From Streptomyces smyrnaeus (lineage in GTDB: Bacteria > Actinomycetota > Actinomycetes > Streptomycetales > Streptomycetaceae): 64,000 nucleotides of DNA. The stretch is from positions 248,001-312,000 of the forward strand of contig NZ_JAFFZM010000003.1 of assembly GCF_017676345.1 (NCBI RefSeq). Reading direction: 5' to 3'. Positions 1 through 8,436 of this stretch are shown one piece after another (position 1 is the stretch's first letter; each line of letters opens with the position of its first letter). The notes below the pieces were generated by a model. That model was not told where the DNA came from and searched no databases. It was given only the letters and a program-made list of their open reading frames with translations. A program made the position numbers and the translations under genes.

Positions 1-285
1 TACCGCCACGATAACGCCGCCCCGGGCGCCCCGCCGGGCATCCTCGGTCACCGGCACCACGGACACCACCGGCACCACGGGACGGCAGACGGCAACCATT
101 GCCCCTTGAGAAAAGTTGCGATCACCGGGGTTTGCGGCCGGTGCTGCCGGTAAGACGAAACGCCAGGTGCTTGGGAGGACAGGCACATCCGCGGGAGGTG
201 ACCGCCAACGGTCGCCCCGGGTGTGTCACCCGAGCCGCCTCCCGCGGTTGCCGGGGATGTTCGAGACCGGGAGGAGCGAGATCCT
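1..285. other. Left-edge stretch without a recognisable gene
   Basis: No reading frame here looks like a known protein. The first 90 bases are rich in short direct repeats of the type CCGGCACCACGG. A Shine-Dalgarno-like GGAGGAG at 270-276 belongs to the next open frame. The stretch may be the tail or control region of a gene outside the window. Confidence 0.4.
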
Positions 286-579
286 ATGTGCGCCGCACGC
301 CACCGTCACGTCCGCGACCGCCGGGACGTGCACACGTCCCACCAGGTACGTGAGCTGAGTGAGAAGGTGCGCGCCGCCGTCCGAGAGCTGAGCAGTACCA
401 CCCGGGCCCAGGCCCCCACCGTCGAACGGATCGCCCAGCAGGCCGGGCTGGCCGGGGACCAGGTGCGCACCGGGCTGGAGGCCATGGACAACTGCTGCGT
501 CCTGGGACGGCACCGTGCCGCCGGGCCCGGGCACCGCACCGTCCGCCCGCACGCGACCGGGCGCGTGCCGGCCGCCTGA
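286..579 (+). pseudogene. Sigma-70 region 3 fragment (SigB/SigF/SigG-like remnant)
   Basis: The frame opens at ATG 286, nine bases after GGAGGAG, and encodes 97 residues. Residues about 20-70 (HQVRELSEKVRAAVRELSS, then TVERIAQQAGLAGDQVRTGL) resemble conserved region 3 of the stress and sporulation sigma factors of the SigB/SigF/SigG group. Region 2, which binds the -10 element, and region 4, which binds the -35, are absent. After about residue 71 the sequence becomes Arg/Pro-rich and looks like out-of-frame GC-rich DNA. I read it as the surviving middle of a degraded sigma gene. A short real protein cannot be excluded because the ribosome-binding site is good. Confidence 0.4.
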
Positions 580-698
580 CGGCCGCGGCCGCGGGGCGCT
601 CTCCCGCCCCGCGGCCCCCGTGCGCCCCACGGCCACTCACGGGGCCCGGGCCACGAACAGACGAGGGCGCGGTACGGTCGTCGGTGGGAGGTTTCGGC

Positions 699-1664
699 TT
701 GCGCGTGGGGGTACTGGATGTCGGTTCGAACACCGTACGGCTGGAGATAGCCGACGCCACCGGAGCGGTTCCCCTCCCGGTGCACACCGTCAAGTACCGG
801 CTGCGGCTGGCGGACGACGTGGACAGCGAGGGCCGGCTGCCCGAGTACGCGGTCGAGCGGCTGGCCGAAGCGGCCACGGCGGCCGAGGAGGAGGCCCGGT
901 CCTGGGGAGTGACCCGGCTGGCGGCCTTCGCGACGGCCATCGTCCGAGAGGCGCCCAACCGCGACCAGATCGTCGAAGCCGTACACAAACGCTCGGGGCT
1001 CCAGCTGCGGATCATGTCCGGTCGCCGCGAGGCGGAGCTGACGTTCCTGGCGGCCCGGCGTTGGATGGGCTGGCGGGCCGGACCGATGGTGCTGCTCGAC
1101 ATCGGCGGCGGCTCCGTGGAGGTGGCCTTCGGCCGCTCCGGAGTGCCGGACCTCGCCGTCTCGGCCCCGCTGGGCGCCGGCCGGCTCACCCGCGAGCACT
1201 TCGGCCCCGCCGACCCGCCGCCCGCCGAGCAACTGCGGGCCGTACGGCGCCAGGTACGGCACCAACTGCGCGATGTCACCGCCCGCATCCGCTGGGAGCA
1301 GCCGCACACCGCGGTGGCCACCTCCCGCACACTGCACCAGCTGGCCCGGCTGTGCGGGGCGGCGCCCGGCAGGGAAGGCCCGTTCACCCCGCGCTATCTC
1401 AAGCGCGGCCGGCTGCGCAAGGAGCTGAGCAGGCTGGCGCGGCTCCCGGCCGCCGAACGCGCCGAGCTGCCCGGTATCTCCCCCGCCCGGGCCGGCCAGG
1501 CACTGGCCGGCGCCCTGGTCGCGCACACCACCATGACACTGCTGGACATCAAGACGCTCCAGCTGTGCCCCTGGGCACTGCGCGAGGGTGTCCTGATCCA
1601 CGAGCTCGAACAGGACGCCCCCGGCGCATCCGGAAGTCCAACAACTGCCCACACTTGTCCATAG
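699..1664 (+). CDS. Ppx/GppA-family phosphatase
   Basis: A 321-residue member of the ASKHA-fold exopolyphosphatase/guanosine pentaphosphatase family, which hydrolyses polyphosphate or pppGpp. The N-terminal phosphate-binding loop reads GVLDVGSNTVRLEIAD; the second nucleotide-binding loop, MVLLDIGGGSVEVAFG, lies near residue 130. The C-terminal HD domain of long Ppx proteins is missing, as is usual for the short actinobacterial form. I prefer the TTG at 699 because GGGAGG ends seven bases before it and the protein then begins at LRVGVLDVGSN as in relatives; GTG 684 is in frame but has no such site. The last residues (from about GASGSPTTAHTCP) look poorly conserved and abut a GH101 remnant, so the 3' end may have been altered by the same rearrangement. 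Confidence 0.85.
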   Translation: MRVGVLDVGSNTVRLEIADATGAVPLPVHTVKYRLRLADDVDSEGRLPEYAVERLAEAATAAEEEARSWGVTRLAAFATAIVREAPNRDQIVEAVHKRSGLQLRIMSGRREAELTFLAARRWMGWRAGPMVLLDIGGGSVEVAFGRSGVPDLAVSAPLGAGRLTREHFGPADPPPAEQLRAVRRQVRHQLRDVTARIRWEQPHTAVATSRTLHQLARLCGAAPGREGPFTPRYLKRGRLRKELSRLARLPAAERAELPGISPARAGQALAGALVAHTTMTLLDIKTLQLCPWALREGVLIHELEQDAPGASGSPTTAHTCP

Positions 1665-1713
1665 GCAGCCGCACACCCGTCGGCGAAGGCTGGGTCGCCC
1701 AACCGGACCGTAG

Positions 1714-4591
1714 GGCGACAGCCTCCTGGTCGACGGCGCGGAACACCGGCCCCATGTCACGAGCAGACCGGGCGCCCGCAGTATCACCTACACCCTCACC
1801 CTGGACACCGGCACCGTACTCACCGTCGAGATCGAGGCCGACGGCCACCAGGTGCACTGGCGCGTCACCCGTATCGAGGAGAGCGCCACCGGACGCATCG
1901 GCACGCTCGGCCTCCCGCAGCTGGCCTTTCTGTCCGTCCGCTCCGACCAGCGGCCCGCGCCCGTGCTGTACGCCGCCCGTATCGAGCTGGACAAGGCCGC
2001 AAGCGGCGACACCCTCGTCGAACTGGCCGACGGCACCCGGATTGATCCGGAACCGGTCGGCTGCGCATACGCGGTCGTGGCCACCGGCGATCTCGCCGCG
2101 GCCGTCGAGACCAACACCAGCTACGACGAGCCGACCGGGACCAAGGGCGCCACCTGGGAGAACGGCAGGTTCTGGCGGCAGACGGTCAGCGACCGGAAAG
2201 CGGTGGTGGCCCGGCTGACTTGCGGCCAGTGGACGTACCGCGCCGCCACCGCCGGGCCCGAGCAGACCGAGCCGCTGCCGCAGGTCACCGTCGTCGTCAC
2301 CCGGGACCGCAACGGCGACGGGGTCGCCGACTGGCAGGACGCGGCCATCGCGATGCGGGACATCATGGTCGAACCGCGCGGCGCCGACGAACAGCATCTG
2401 CGGGTGGTCCCGCACATCCCGTTCAACTTCGCCAGCCAGGCCACCAACCCGTTCCTGACCACCCTCGACCACGTCAAACGCATCCACCTGGCAACCGACG
2501 GGCTGCGCCAGTTCGCCCTGCTCAAGGGCTACCAGTCCGAGGGCCACGACTCCGCGCACCCCGACTACGCGGGCAACTACAACAATCGCGCCGGCGGGCT
2601 GGCGGACCTGAACACCCTGCTGCGCAAGGGCAAGCGGTGGAACTGCGACTTCGCGGTGCACGTCAACGCCACCGAGTCGTACCCGGTCGCCCACGCCTTC
2701 TCCGAGACCCTCGTCGACAAGACGGACGAACAGTGGGACTGGCTGGACCAGTCCTACCGCATCGACCAGCGCCGCGACCTGGTATCCGGCGACATCACCG
2801 CGCGCTTCCGCAAGCTGCGCGAGGACACCGACGAGGGACTCAACTGCCTCTACATCGATGTCTTCGGCGAGTCGGGCTGGACCTCCGACCGCCTCCAGCG
2901 GGTCCTGGACGAACAGGGCTGGATGGTCACCACCGAGTGGGGCCACGGCCTGGAGCGGTCGGCGCTGTGGTCGCACTGGGCGACCGAGACCGACTACGGC
3001 GGCGACACCTCGCGCGGCATCAACTCCCGCCTCATCCGCTTCATCCGCAACCACCAGAAGGACGTCTTCGCCGACAAGTGGCCCACCCTGCTCGGCGCGG
3101 CCCGGATGGGCAACTACGAGGGCTGGCGGGGCAAGACCGACTGGCACGCCTTCTACCGGCTCATCTGGACCCACAGCCTCCCCGCCAAGTACCTCCAGGC
3201 CAGGCCCATCCGCACCTGGCGGGAGCACGAGATCACCTTCGAGGGCGCCGAGGCCACCACCGTCACCGACACCGACGGCAGGCGCCGCATCACCACCGAC
3301 GGCCGGAAGGTCTACGACGACGGCACGTACCTGCTGCCCTGGGAGCCCCGCAAGGCCACCGACCCGCCGAAGCTCTACCACTACAACCCCCGCGGCGGAT
3401 GCACCACCTGGCGGCTGCCCGCCGGCTGGTCGGACGCCCGCACGGTCCATCTCCACCCGCTGACCGGCCGGGGCCGGGGCGCACCGCGCCGGGTGGCCGT
3501 CTCGGGCGGCGAGGTCACGCTGACCGCCGAGCCCGACCAGCCGTACGTCCTGTACCGCACCCCCGCGCCCGCACCGCCCGACCCCCGCTGGGGCGAGGGC
3601 ACCCCGCTGGCCGACCCCGGCTTCCACGCGGGCGATCTCGCGGCGTGGACCGTCCAGGGCGCGGCCAGCGTGGCGGCCGGCGAACGCGGCGACAACGAGC
3701 TCGTCTTCCCGCCGGGCGGCGCCGCCTCCGTCAGCCAGCGCGCGGCCCGGCTGCGGCCGGGCAGCTACGCCGCCTCGGTCCAGGTGCAGGTGGGCACCGA
3801 GGCGGGCCACCGGCGCCGTGCCGCGCTCACCGTCCGCACCGCCGACGGTGTCACCGCGCAGAACTGGACCACATCCTCCACCGCCACCAACCACGTCGCG
3901 GCCGACCTCAAGCACGGCACCCGCTTCCAGCGGATGACGACCTGGTTCACCGTGCCCGAAGGCGGCGGACCGGTCACCCTCGCCCTCACGGTGGGGAAGG
4001 GCGAGGTACCGGTCCGCTTCGACGACGTACGGATCGTCCCCGGCACTCCCTCCGGGCGGCGCGGCACACTCGTGCACGAGGACTTCGAGCATGTGCCGCA
4101 CGGTTGGGGGCCGTTCGTCAAGGGCGACGCGGGCGGCACCACCGACCCGCGCACCCTCCCCCAGCTAACGCTGGGAGGTGCCCCCAGCCCAGCGGCACGC
4201 GCCCTACACCCAGCGCGGCTGGAACGGCAAAGCTGTCGACGACGTGATCGGGGGGAGCGAGTCGCTCAAGTCCCGGGGCGAGAACACCGGCCTCGTCCAC
4301 CGCACGGTCGCGCACACCGCCCGCTTCGAGCCGGGGAAGACCTACCGCGTCGCGTTCCGCTACCAGAACGAGAAGGCAGGCCAGTACGCCTGGGTCACCG
4401 GGGTGGACGAGCCGGACGCACGGGAGCTGGAGCGCACACCGCTGCCGGTCGCCACCGGAACGGCCACCCACACCTACGAGTTCACCGCACCCGAACAGGG
4501 CGAGGCGTGGGTCGGCCTGCGCAACGTGGGTGACGACGGCAAGGCCGAGTTCGTACTGGACACCTTCACGGTGACCCGGGCGAGCGCATGA
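1714..4591 (+). pseudogene. Endo-alpha-N-acetylgalactosaminidase (GH101), 5'-truncated and frameshifted
   Basis: The sequence encodes most of a GH101 enzyme, which releases the core-1 disaccharide Gal-GalNAc from O-glycosylated Ser/Thr. A continuous frame after the TAG at 1711-1713 covers the end of the beta-sandwich domain, the catalytic barrel and C-terminal sugar-binding-like domains. The expected catalytic Asp is present in LYIDVFG (codon 2857), and the acid/base Glu in TTEWGHG (codon 2935). The signal peptide and N-terminal part of the roughly 1300-residue family protein are missing, replaced directly by the 3' end of the ppx-like gene. A 31-bp palindromic repeat at 4156-4186 then shifts the frame; the C-terminal domain resumes in the next frame at about 4187 (AQRHAPYTQRGWNGK) and ends at 4591. 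Two lesions make loss of function likely. A shortened protein from GTG 1852 could still be made but would not be exported. Confidence 0.85.
4156..4186. repeat. 31-bp palindromic intergenic-type repeat inserted in the GH101 gene
   Basis: The element starts CTCCCCCAGC and ends GGGAGGTGCCCCCA; its core CCCAGC-TAAC-GCTGGG is a perfect inverted repeat. I recall near-identical elements (GGGGGCACCTCCCAGC...GCTGGGGGAG on the other strand) as abundant in Streptomyces genomes. Removing exactly 31 bases joins the two GH101 frames between Thr-Asp-Pro-Arg-Thr and Ala-Gln-Arg-His, which is direct evidence that the repeat is a later insertion or replacement. Confidence 0.75.
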
Positions 4592-4677
4592 GCGGCGGTC
4601 GCCGGCCGACGGACCGGTGACCGACCGGGGTGATCACCGTACGCTGCTGCCCTGAACGAGTGAGGGGAGCGCCTGCG

Positions 4678-5592
4678 GTGGCCGAGCACCGGTACCAGTC
4701 CTGGATGCGGCACTTCACTCCGGGGCCCGTCCACCACCGCCTCGGACTGGTCTGCCTCGGCGTCGGAATGCAGCACGGCGCTCTGCCCCCGGTCGGTCCC
4801 CGCACCCTCGACCACCATGTCGCGGTCGTCGTCAGCGGCGGCCGCGGCTGGTACGTCGACCCCCGCGATCCGGAAGGGGCCCGCCAAGAGGTGGTGGCAC
4901 CCGCGCTGCTGTGGATCGTCCCCGGCGTACCGCACCACTTCGGCGCCGACCCCCGCGAGGGCTGGGACGAGAGCTTCGTCGACTTCACCGGCTCCGCCGT
5001 GACCGCCTACACCGAACTGGGCTGCATCGAGCCGGGCCGCCCCCTCGTCCCGCTCACCGACGCGGACCCGGCCCGCGCCGCCATAGCGCGCGTCGCCCGC
5101 GCGGCCCGCCCCGGGAATCCGCTGCTCGAGGTGGAGGCTGCCGCAGCCGTCCACGAACTCCTCGTCGCCCTGCGCAGGGCCCGCGCCGACACCACGGCCG
5201 ACGGCGCACCCGTGCTGGAGGCCCTGGCCCGCGACGCGTTCCTCCCGCTCTCCGTGGCCGACCACGCCGCCCGGCACGGTATGACCCCCGCCGAGCTGCG
5301 CGCCGCCGTACGCCGCAGCGCCGGGTGCAGCCCGAAGGACTATCTGCTGGGTATCCGGCTGGGCCGCGCCAAGGAACTGCTGGCCGGCACCCAGCTGCCC
5401 GTCTCCACGGTCGCCCGCCGCGTCGGCTACGACGACCCGGCCTACTTCTCCCGCCTCTTCACCCGACGGGTGGGCACCCCGCCCATCCACTTCCGCGCCA
5501 CCCAGTCCCGCAAGGTCCCCGGCGGCTACGCCGGCCGCGTCCCCGACCCGGACCACCCGCCGACCATCCCGTGCAGTCGGCTCAGCGGATAG
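4678..5592 (+). CDS. AraC-family transcriptional regulator
   Basis: A 304-residue one-component regulator. The N-terminal half (about residues 1-150) is a cupin-like effector domain containing DHHVAVVVSGGRGWYVD and APALLWIVPGVPHHFG. The C-terminal 100 residues carry two helix-turn-helix motifs, including LPVSTVARRVGYDDPAYFSRLFTRR, the most conserved AraC signature. The GTG at 4678 is preferred over the upstream in-frame ATG at 4630 because GAGGGGAG lies eight bases before it and the domain begins there. The adjacent GH101 remnant suggests that this regulator may once have controlled a sugar-use gene. That is inference; the effector is unknown. Confidence 0.85.
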   Translation: MAEHRYQSWMRHFTPGPVHHRLGLVCLGVGMQHGALPPVGPRTLDHHVAVVVSGGRGWYVDPRDPEGARQEVVAPALLWIVPGVPHHFGADPREGWDESFVDFTGSAVTAYTELGCIEPGRPLVPLTDADPARAAIARVARAARPGNPLLEVEAAAAVHELLVALRRARADTTADGAPVLEALARDAFLPLSVADHAARHGMTPAELRAAVRRSAGCSPKDYLLGIRLGRAKELLAGTQLPVSTVARRVGYDDPAYFSRLFTRRVGTPPIHFRATQSRKVPGGYAGRVPDPDHPPTIPCSRLSG

Positions 5593-5601
5593 GGTCGAGC
5601 G

Positions 5602-5934
5602 ATGACCAGCAGCAACATCCAGCAGCCCGACGAGTCCGTACGCGCGGAGCTGACCGCGCTGCGCGACAGCATCGACAACATCGATGCCGCCGTGGTGCAC
5701 ATGCTCGCCGAGCGTTTCAAGTGCACCCAGCGCGTCGGCCGCCTCAAGGCCGACCACCAGCTGCCCCCGGCCGATCCGGCCCGTGAGGCCCGGCAGATCG
5801 CCCGCCTGCGCGAGCTCGCCAAGGACGCCAAGCTGGACCCGGCCTTCGCCGAGAAGTTGCTGAACTTCATCATCGCCGAGGTCATCCGCCACCACGAGCA
5901 GATCGCCGGGGGAGCCGGGCAGCGGGACCGCTGA
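5602..5934 (+). CDS. Chorismate mutase (AroQ class)
   Basis: A 110-residue protein that rearranges chorismate to prephenate, the committed step to phenylalanine and tyrosine. It is all helical like AroQ enzymes. The first helix carries LRDSIDNIDAAVVHMLAERF, the second has the catalytic-region pattern CTQRVGRLKADHQLP, and the last has FAEKLLNFIIAEVIRHH. No signal peptide is present, so it is the cytoplasmic type. It begins ten bases after the AraC gene and may be co-transcribed with it, although the link is probably positional. A hairpin starts at its stop codon and separates it from the convergent pyk. Confidence 0.93.
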   Translation: MTSSNIQQPDESVRAELTALRDSIDNIDAAVVHMLAERFKCTQRVGRLKADHQLPPADPAREARQIARLRELAKDAKLDPAFAEKLLNFIIAEVIRHHEQIAGGAGQRDR

Positions 5935-5962
5935 CCCGGCCGCCGGGTCGCGGCGGCCGGGT
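5934..5962. terminator. Bidirectional hairpin between chorismate mutase and pyk
   Basis: ACCCGGCCGCC at 5934-5944 pairs perfectly with GGCGGCCGGGT at 5952-5962 around a seven-base loop. It lies in the 65-base gap between two convergent genes. There is no long U tract, which is usual for Streptomyces. Confidence 0.65.
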
Positions 5963-5999
5963 CGCACCGGTCCGGGAATCGTCCCTCAGAAGTCCTGCC

Positions 6000-7427
6000 T
6001 CAGGAGTCCTCCTCGCCCAGCCGGTGCACCCGCACCAGGTTGGTCGAGCCGGGGACTCCGGGCGGCGAGCCGGCGGTGATGATGACCAGGTCACCGCGGT
6101 CGCAGCGGCCCAGCTTCAGCAGCATCTCGTCGACCTGGTCCACCATCTCGTCCGTGGTCTGCACCATCGGGCCGAGGAAGGTCTCGACGCCCCAGGTGAG
6201 ATTGAGCTGCGAACGGGTCGACGCGTCCGGGGTGAACGCCAGCACCGGGATGGGGGAGCGGTAGCGGGACAGCCGGCGGACCGTGTCGCCGGACTGGGTG
6301 AAGGCCACCAGGTACTTGGCGCCGAGGAAGTCGCCCATCTCCGCTGCCGCCCGCGCCACGGCGCCGCCCTGGGTGCGCGGCTTGCTGCTCTGCGTCAGCG
6401 GCGGCAGCCCCTTGGCGAGCATGTCCTCCTCGGCCGCCTCGACGATCCGGCTCATCGTGCGCACCGTCTCGATCGGATACTTGCCCACGCTCGTCTCGCC
6501 CGAGAGCATCACCGCGTCGGTGCCGTCCATCACCGCGTTGGCGACGTCGGAGGCCTCCGCGCGGGTGGGGCGGGACGCGTCGATCATCGAGTCCAGCATC
6601 TGCGTCGCCACGATCACCGGCTTGGCGTTCCGCCTGCACAGCTTGATGGCCCGCTTCTGCACCAGCGGCACCTGCTCCAGCGGCATCTCCACGCCCAGGT
6701 CACCGCGGGCGACCATGACACCGTCGAACGCGTCGACGATGGACTCCAGGTTCGCCACCGCCTGCGGCTTCTCCAGCTTGGCGAGGACCGGCAGCTGGCG
6801 GCCCTCCTCCGCCATGACGCGGTGCACCTCCTTGATGTCGTGCCCGCTGCGCACGAAGGAGAGCGCGATCAGGTCGGCACCCGTGCGCAGCGCCCAGCGC
6901 AGGTCCTCGACGTCCTTGTCGGAGAGCGCGGGCACGGAGACGGCGACGCCCGGCAGATTGAGGCCCTTGTGGTCGGAGACCATCCCGCCCTCGATGACCA
7001 TGGTGTGCACCACGGAGCCCTCGACGCGGGTGACTTCCAGGGTGACCCGGCCGTCGTCCACCAGGATCCGCTCACCGGCCGTGACATCGGCGGCCAGTCC
7101 CGGATAGGTGGTGCCGCACATCGAGCGGTCACCCTCCATGTCCTCCACGGTGATGGCGAACTCGTCGCCCCGTTCAAGGAGTACAGGCCCTTCCTGGAAT
7201 CGACCCAGCCGGATCTTCGGACCTTGAAGGTCCGCGAGCACCCCCACGTTCCGCTTCGTCTCCTCGGCGGCGGCGCGCACCCGGTGGTAGCGCTCTTCGT
7301 GCTCGGAGTGCGTGCCGTGGCTCATGTTGAACCGGGCGACATCCATTCCCGCTTCCACGAGCGTCTTGATCTGCTCGTACGAGTCGGTGGACGGGCCCAG
7401 GGTGCTGACGATTTTTGCTCGGCGCAT
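6000..7427 (-). CDS. pyk: Pyruvate kinase
   Basis: A 475-residue glycolytic enzyme converting phosphoenolpyruvate and ADP to pyruvate and ATP. It starts MRRAKIVSTLGPSTDSYEQ with the substrate-loop residues NMSHGTHSEH about 35 residues in. The Mg/PEP-binding signature appears in VMVARGDLGVEMPLEQVPLVQK, and the helix with DGTDAVMLSGETSVGKYPIE follows. The C-terminal allosteric domain is complete, including the nucleotide-loop region GDTVRRLSRYRSPIPVLAFT. Length is normal for the bacterial enzyme. A 14-bp palindrome 42 bases upstream is a candidate operator. Confidence 0.97.
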   Translation of the reverse strand: MRRAKIVSTLGPSTDSYEQIKTLVEAGMDVARFNMSHGTHSEHEERYHRVRAAAEETKRNVGVLADLQGPKIRLGRFQEGPVLLERGDEFAITVEDMEGDRSMCGTTYPGLAADVTAGERILVDDGRVTLEVTRVEGSVVHTMVIEGGMVSDHKGLNLPGVAVSVPALSDKDVEDLRWALRTGADLIALSFVRSGHDIKEVHRVMAEEGRQLPVLAKLEKPQAVANLESIVDAFDGVMVARGDLGVEMPLEQVPLVQKRAIKLCRRNAKPVIVATQMLDSMIDASRPTRAEASDVANAVMDGTDAVMLSGETSVGKYPIETVRTMSRIVEAAEEDMLAKGLPPLTQSSKPRTQGGAVARAAAEMGDFLGAKYLVAFTQSGDTVRRLSRYRSPIPVLAFTPDASTRSQLNLTWGVETFLGPMVQTTDEMVDQVDEMLLKLGRCDRGDLVIITAGSPPGVPGSTNLVRVHRLGEEDS

Positions 7428-7468
7428 AGCCAGAGCCTAAGACTTACCGACGCGTAAAGAACCGTCAC

Positions 7469-7482
7469 TGGACAATTGTCCA
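7469..7482. promoter_or_regulatory. Palindromic operator candidate upstream of pyk
   Basis: TGGACAATTGTCCA is a perfect 14-bp palindrome 42 bases before the pyk start codon, in an unusually AT-rich stretch (about 7435-7535) for this genome. Its size and symmetry suit a dimeric repressor or activator. It resembles the DasR-type GntR site (TGGTCTAGACCA) only in its outer bases, so I do not name the regulator. Confidence 0.45.
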
Positions 7483-7562
7483 ACCGCCCTTTACCGAAAA
7501 GCCATTGAATCCCGAGGACAACTAATAAATTGGGCGCCCATTCGCTCTGATGAGCATGCACC

Positions 7563-7599
7563 GGGCTGTTCCGTCTCGACCGCCGAGACGGAACAGCCC
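7563..7599 (-). terminator. Strong terminator hairpin after the SIMPL gene
   Basis: GGGCTGTTCCGTCTCG (7563-7578) pairs over all 16 bases with CGAGACGGAACAGCCC (7584-7599) around ACCGC. It lies 54 bases beyond the SIMPL stop and closes the iron-box operon before the pyk promoter region. Confidence 0.85.
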
Positions 7600-7653
7600 C
7601 CGCACTCCTCGCACACCCCTCGCGTGCTCCTCGCGCACCGACTCCTTCGCGGA

Positions 7654-8436
7654 TCACTCCAACCGCGGCGGACTCATCACAAAGCGCGCATTCACCTGCG
7701 CGGAGACGGTCTGCCGCTGCGGTTCCAGATCCAGCTCCGGCGGCGGCCCCGCCGCCCTGCCGTACCCGCGCATCCCCCCGGGCGCCGCCGGAAACGGCGG
7801 CGGAACGCTGTTCTCCGCACCGAGATCCGCCAGCTCCACCAGCGCCACCAGCCGCGCCCCCAGCGCCTCCGCGTACTCCCGGGCCCGCGTCACCGCCTCC
7901 CGCACCGCCTGCTGCCGCGCCTCACGGTGCGCCGGGGAATTCCGCCACAGCCCCCACCACGGGCCCTGCACCTGAGTCAGCTCCAGATCGGCGAGCCGCG
8001 TCGTCAACTCGCCCAGCACCGTGAAATCCGTGACGGTGGCGTTCAGCCGCACCCGCCCGTCGTAGGCGTGCACGCGCTCCCGCTTGCTGCCGTCCCGCAT
8101 CTGAGGCTGCACACTGAACGTACCCGTCGACAACTTCTGCACCGCGTCGCCGTAGCTCTTGATCAGCTCCAGCGCTCGCGCGTTGCGCCGCGTCAGATCC
8201 TCCAGCGCGGCGCGCCGGTCGGTACCGCGCGCGGAGACCGAGACACCGATGCGCGCGTAGTCCGGGTCGAACTCCAAGCTCGCCTCCCCGCGCACCGCCA
8301 CCCGCGGCGCCTGAGGAGTGCCGTAGGGAAGCGCCCCGAAGCCGCCGTCCGCGTCGGCGGAGTCCGGCCCTGCGGCGGAGCCGGCACCGTGGGGCGGCGG
8401 GTCGGGAGTCGGCCATGTTCCGGGTATCTGCGTCAT
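7654..8436 (-). CDS. SIMPL-domain (DUF541) protein
   Basis: A 260-residue protein of the SIMPL/YggE family. The domain starts at about residue 45 (RVAVRGEASLEFDPDYARIGVSVSARG) and runs to the C terminus (RQTVSAQVNARFVM). The first 40 residues are Pro/Gly-rich with no signal peptide or membrane segment. The family's biochemical role is not settled; E. coli YggE affects oxidative stress. The start codon overlaps the stop of the monooxygenase gene in an ATGA arrangement, so translation is probably coupled and the gene shares the iron-box promoter. Confidence 0.85.
   Translation of the reverse strand: MTQIPGTWPTPDPPPHGAGSAAGPDSADADGGFGALPYGTPQAPRVAVRGEASLEFDPDYARIGVSVSARGTDRRAALEDLTRRNARALELIKSYGDAVQKLSTGTFSVQPQMRDGSKRERVHAYDGRVRLNATVTDFTVLGELTTRLADLELTQVQGPWWGLWRNSPAHREARQQAVREAVTRAREYAEALGARLVALVELADLGAENSVPPPFPAAPGGMRGYGRAAGPPPELDLEPQRQTVSAQVNARFVMSPPRLE

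Noticed and set aside
7469-7482. DasR operator before pyk
   Set aside because: The outer TGG/CCA match but the centre (ACAATTGT) and total spacing differ from the known DasR site, so only an unnamed operator is reported.
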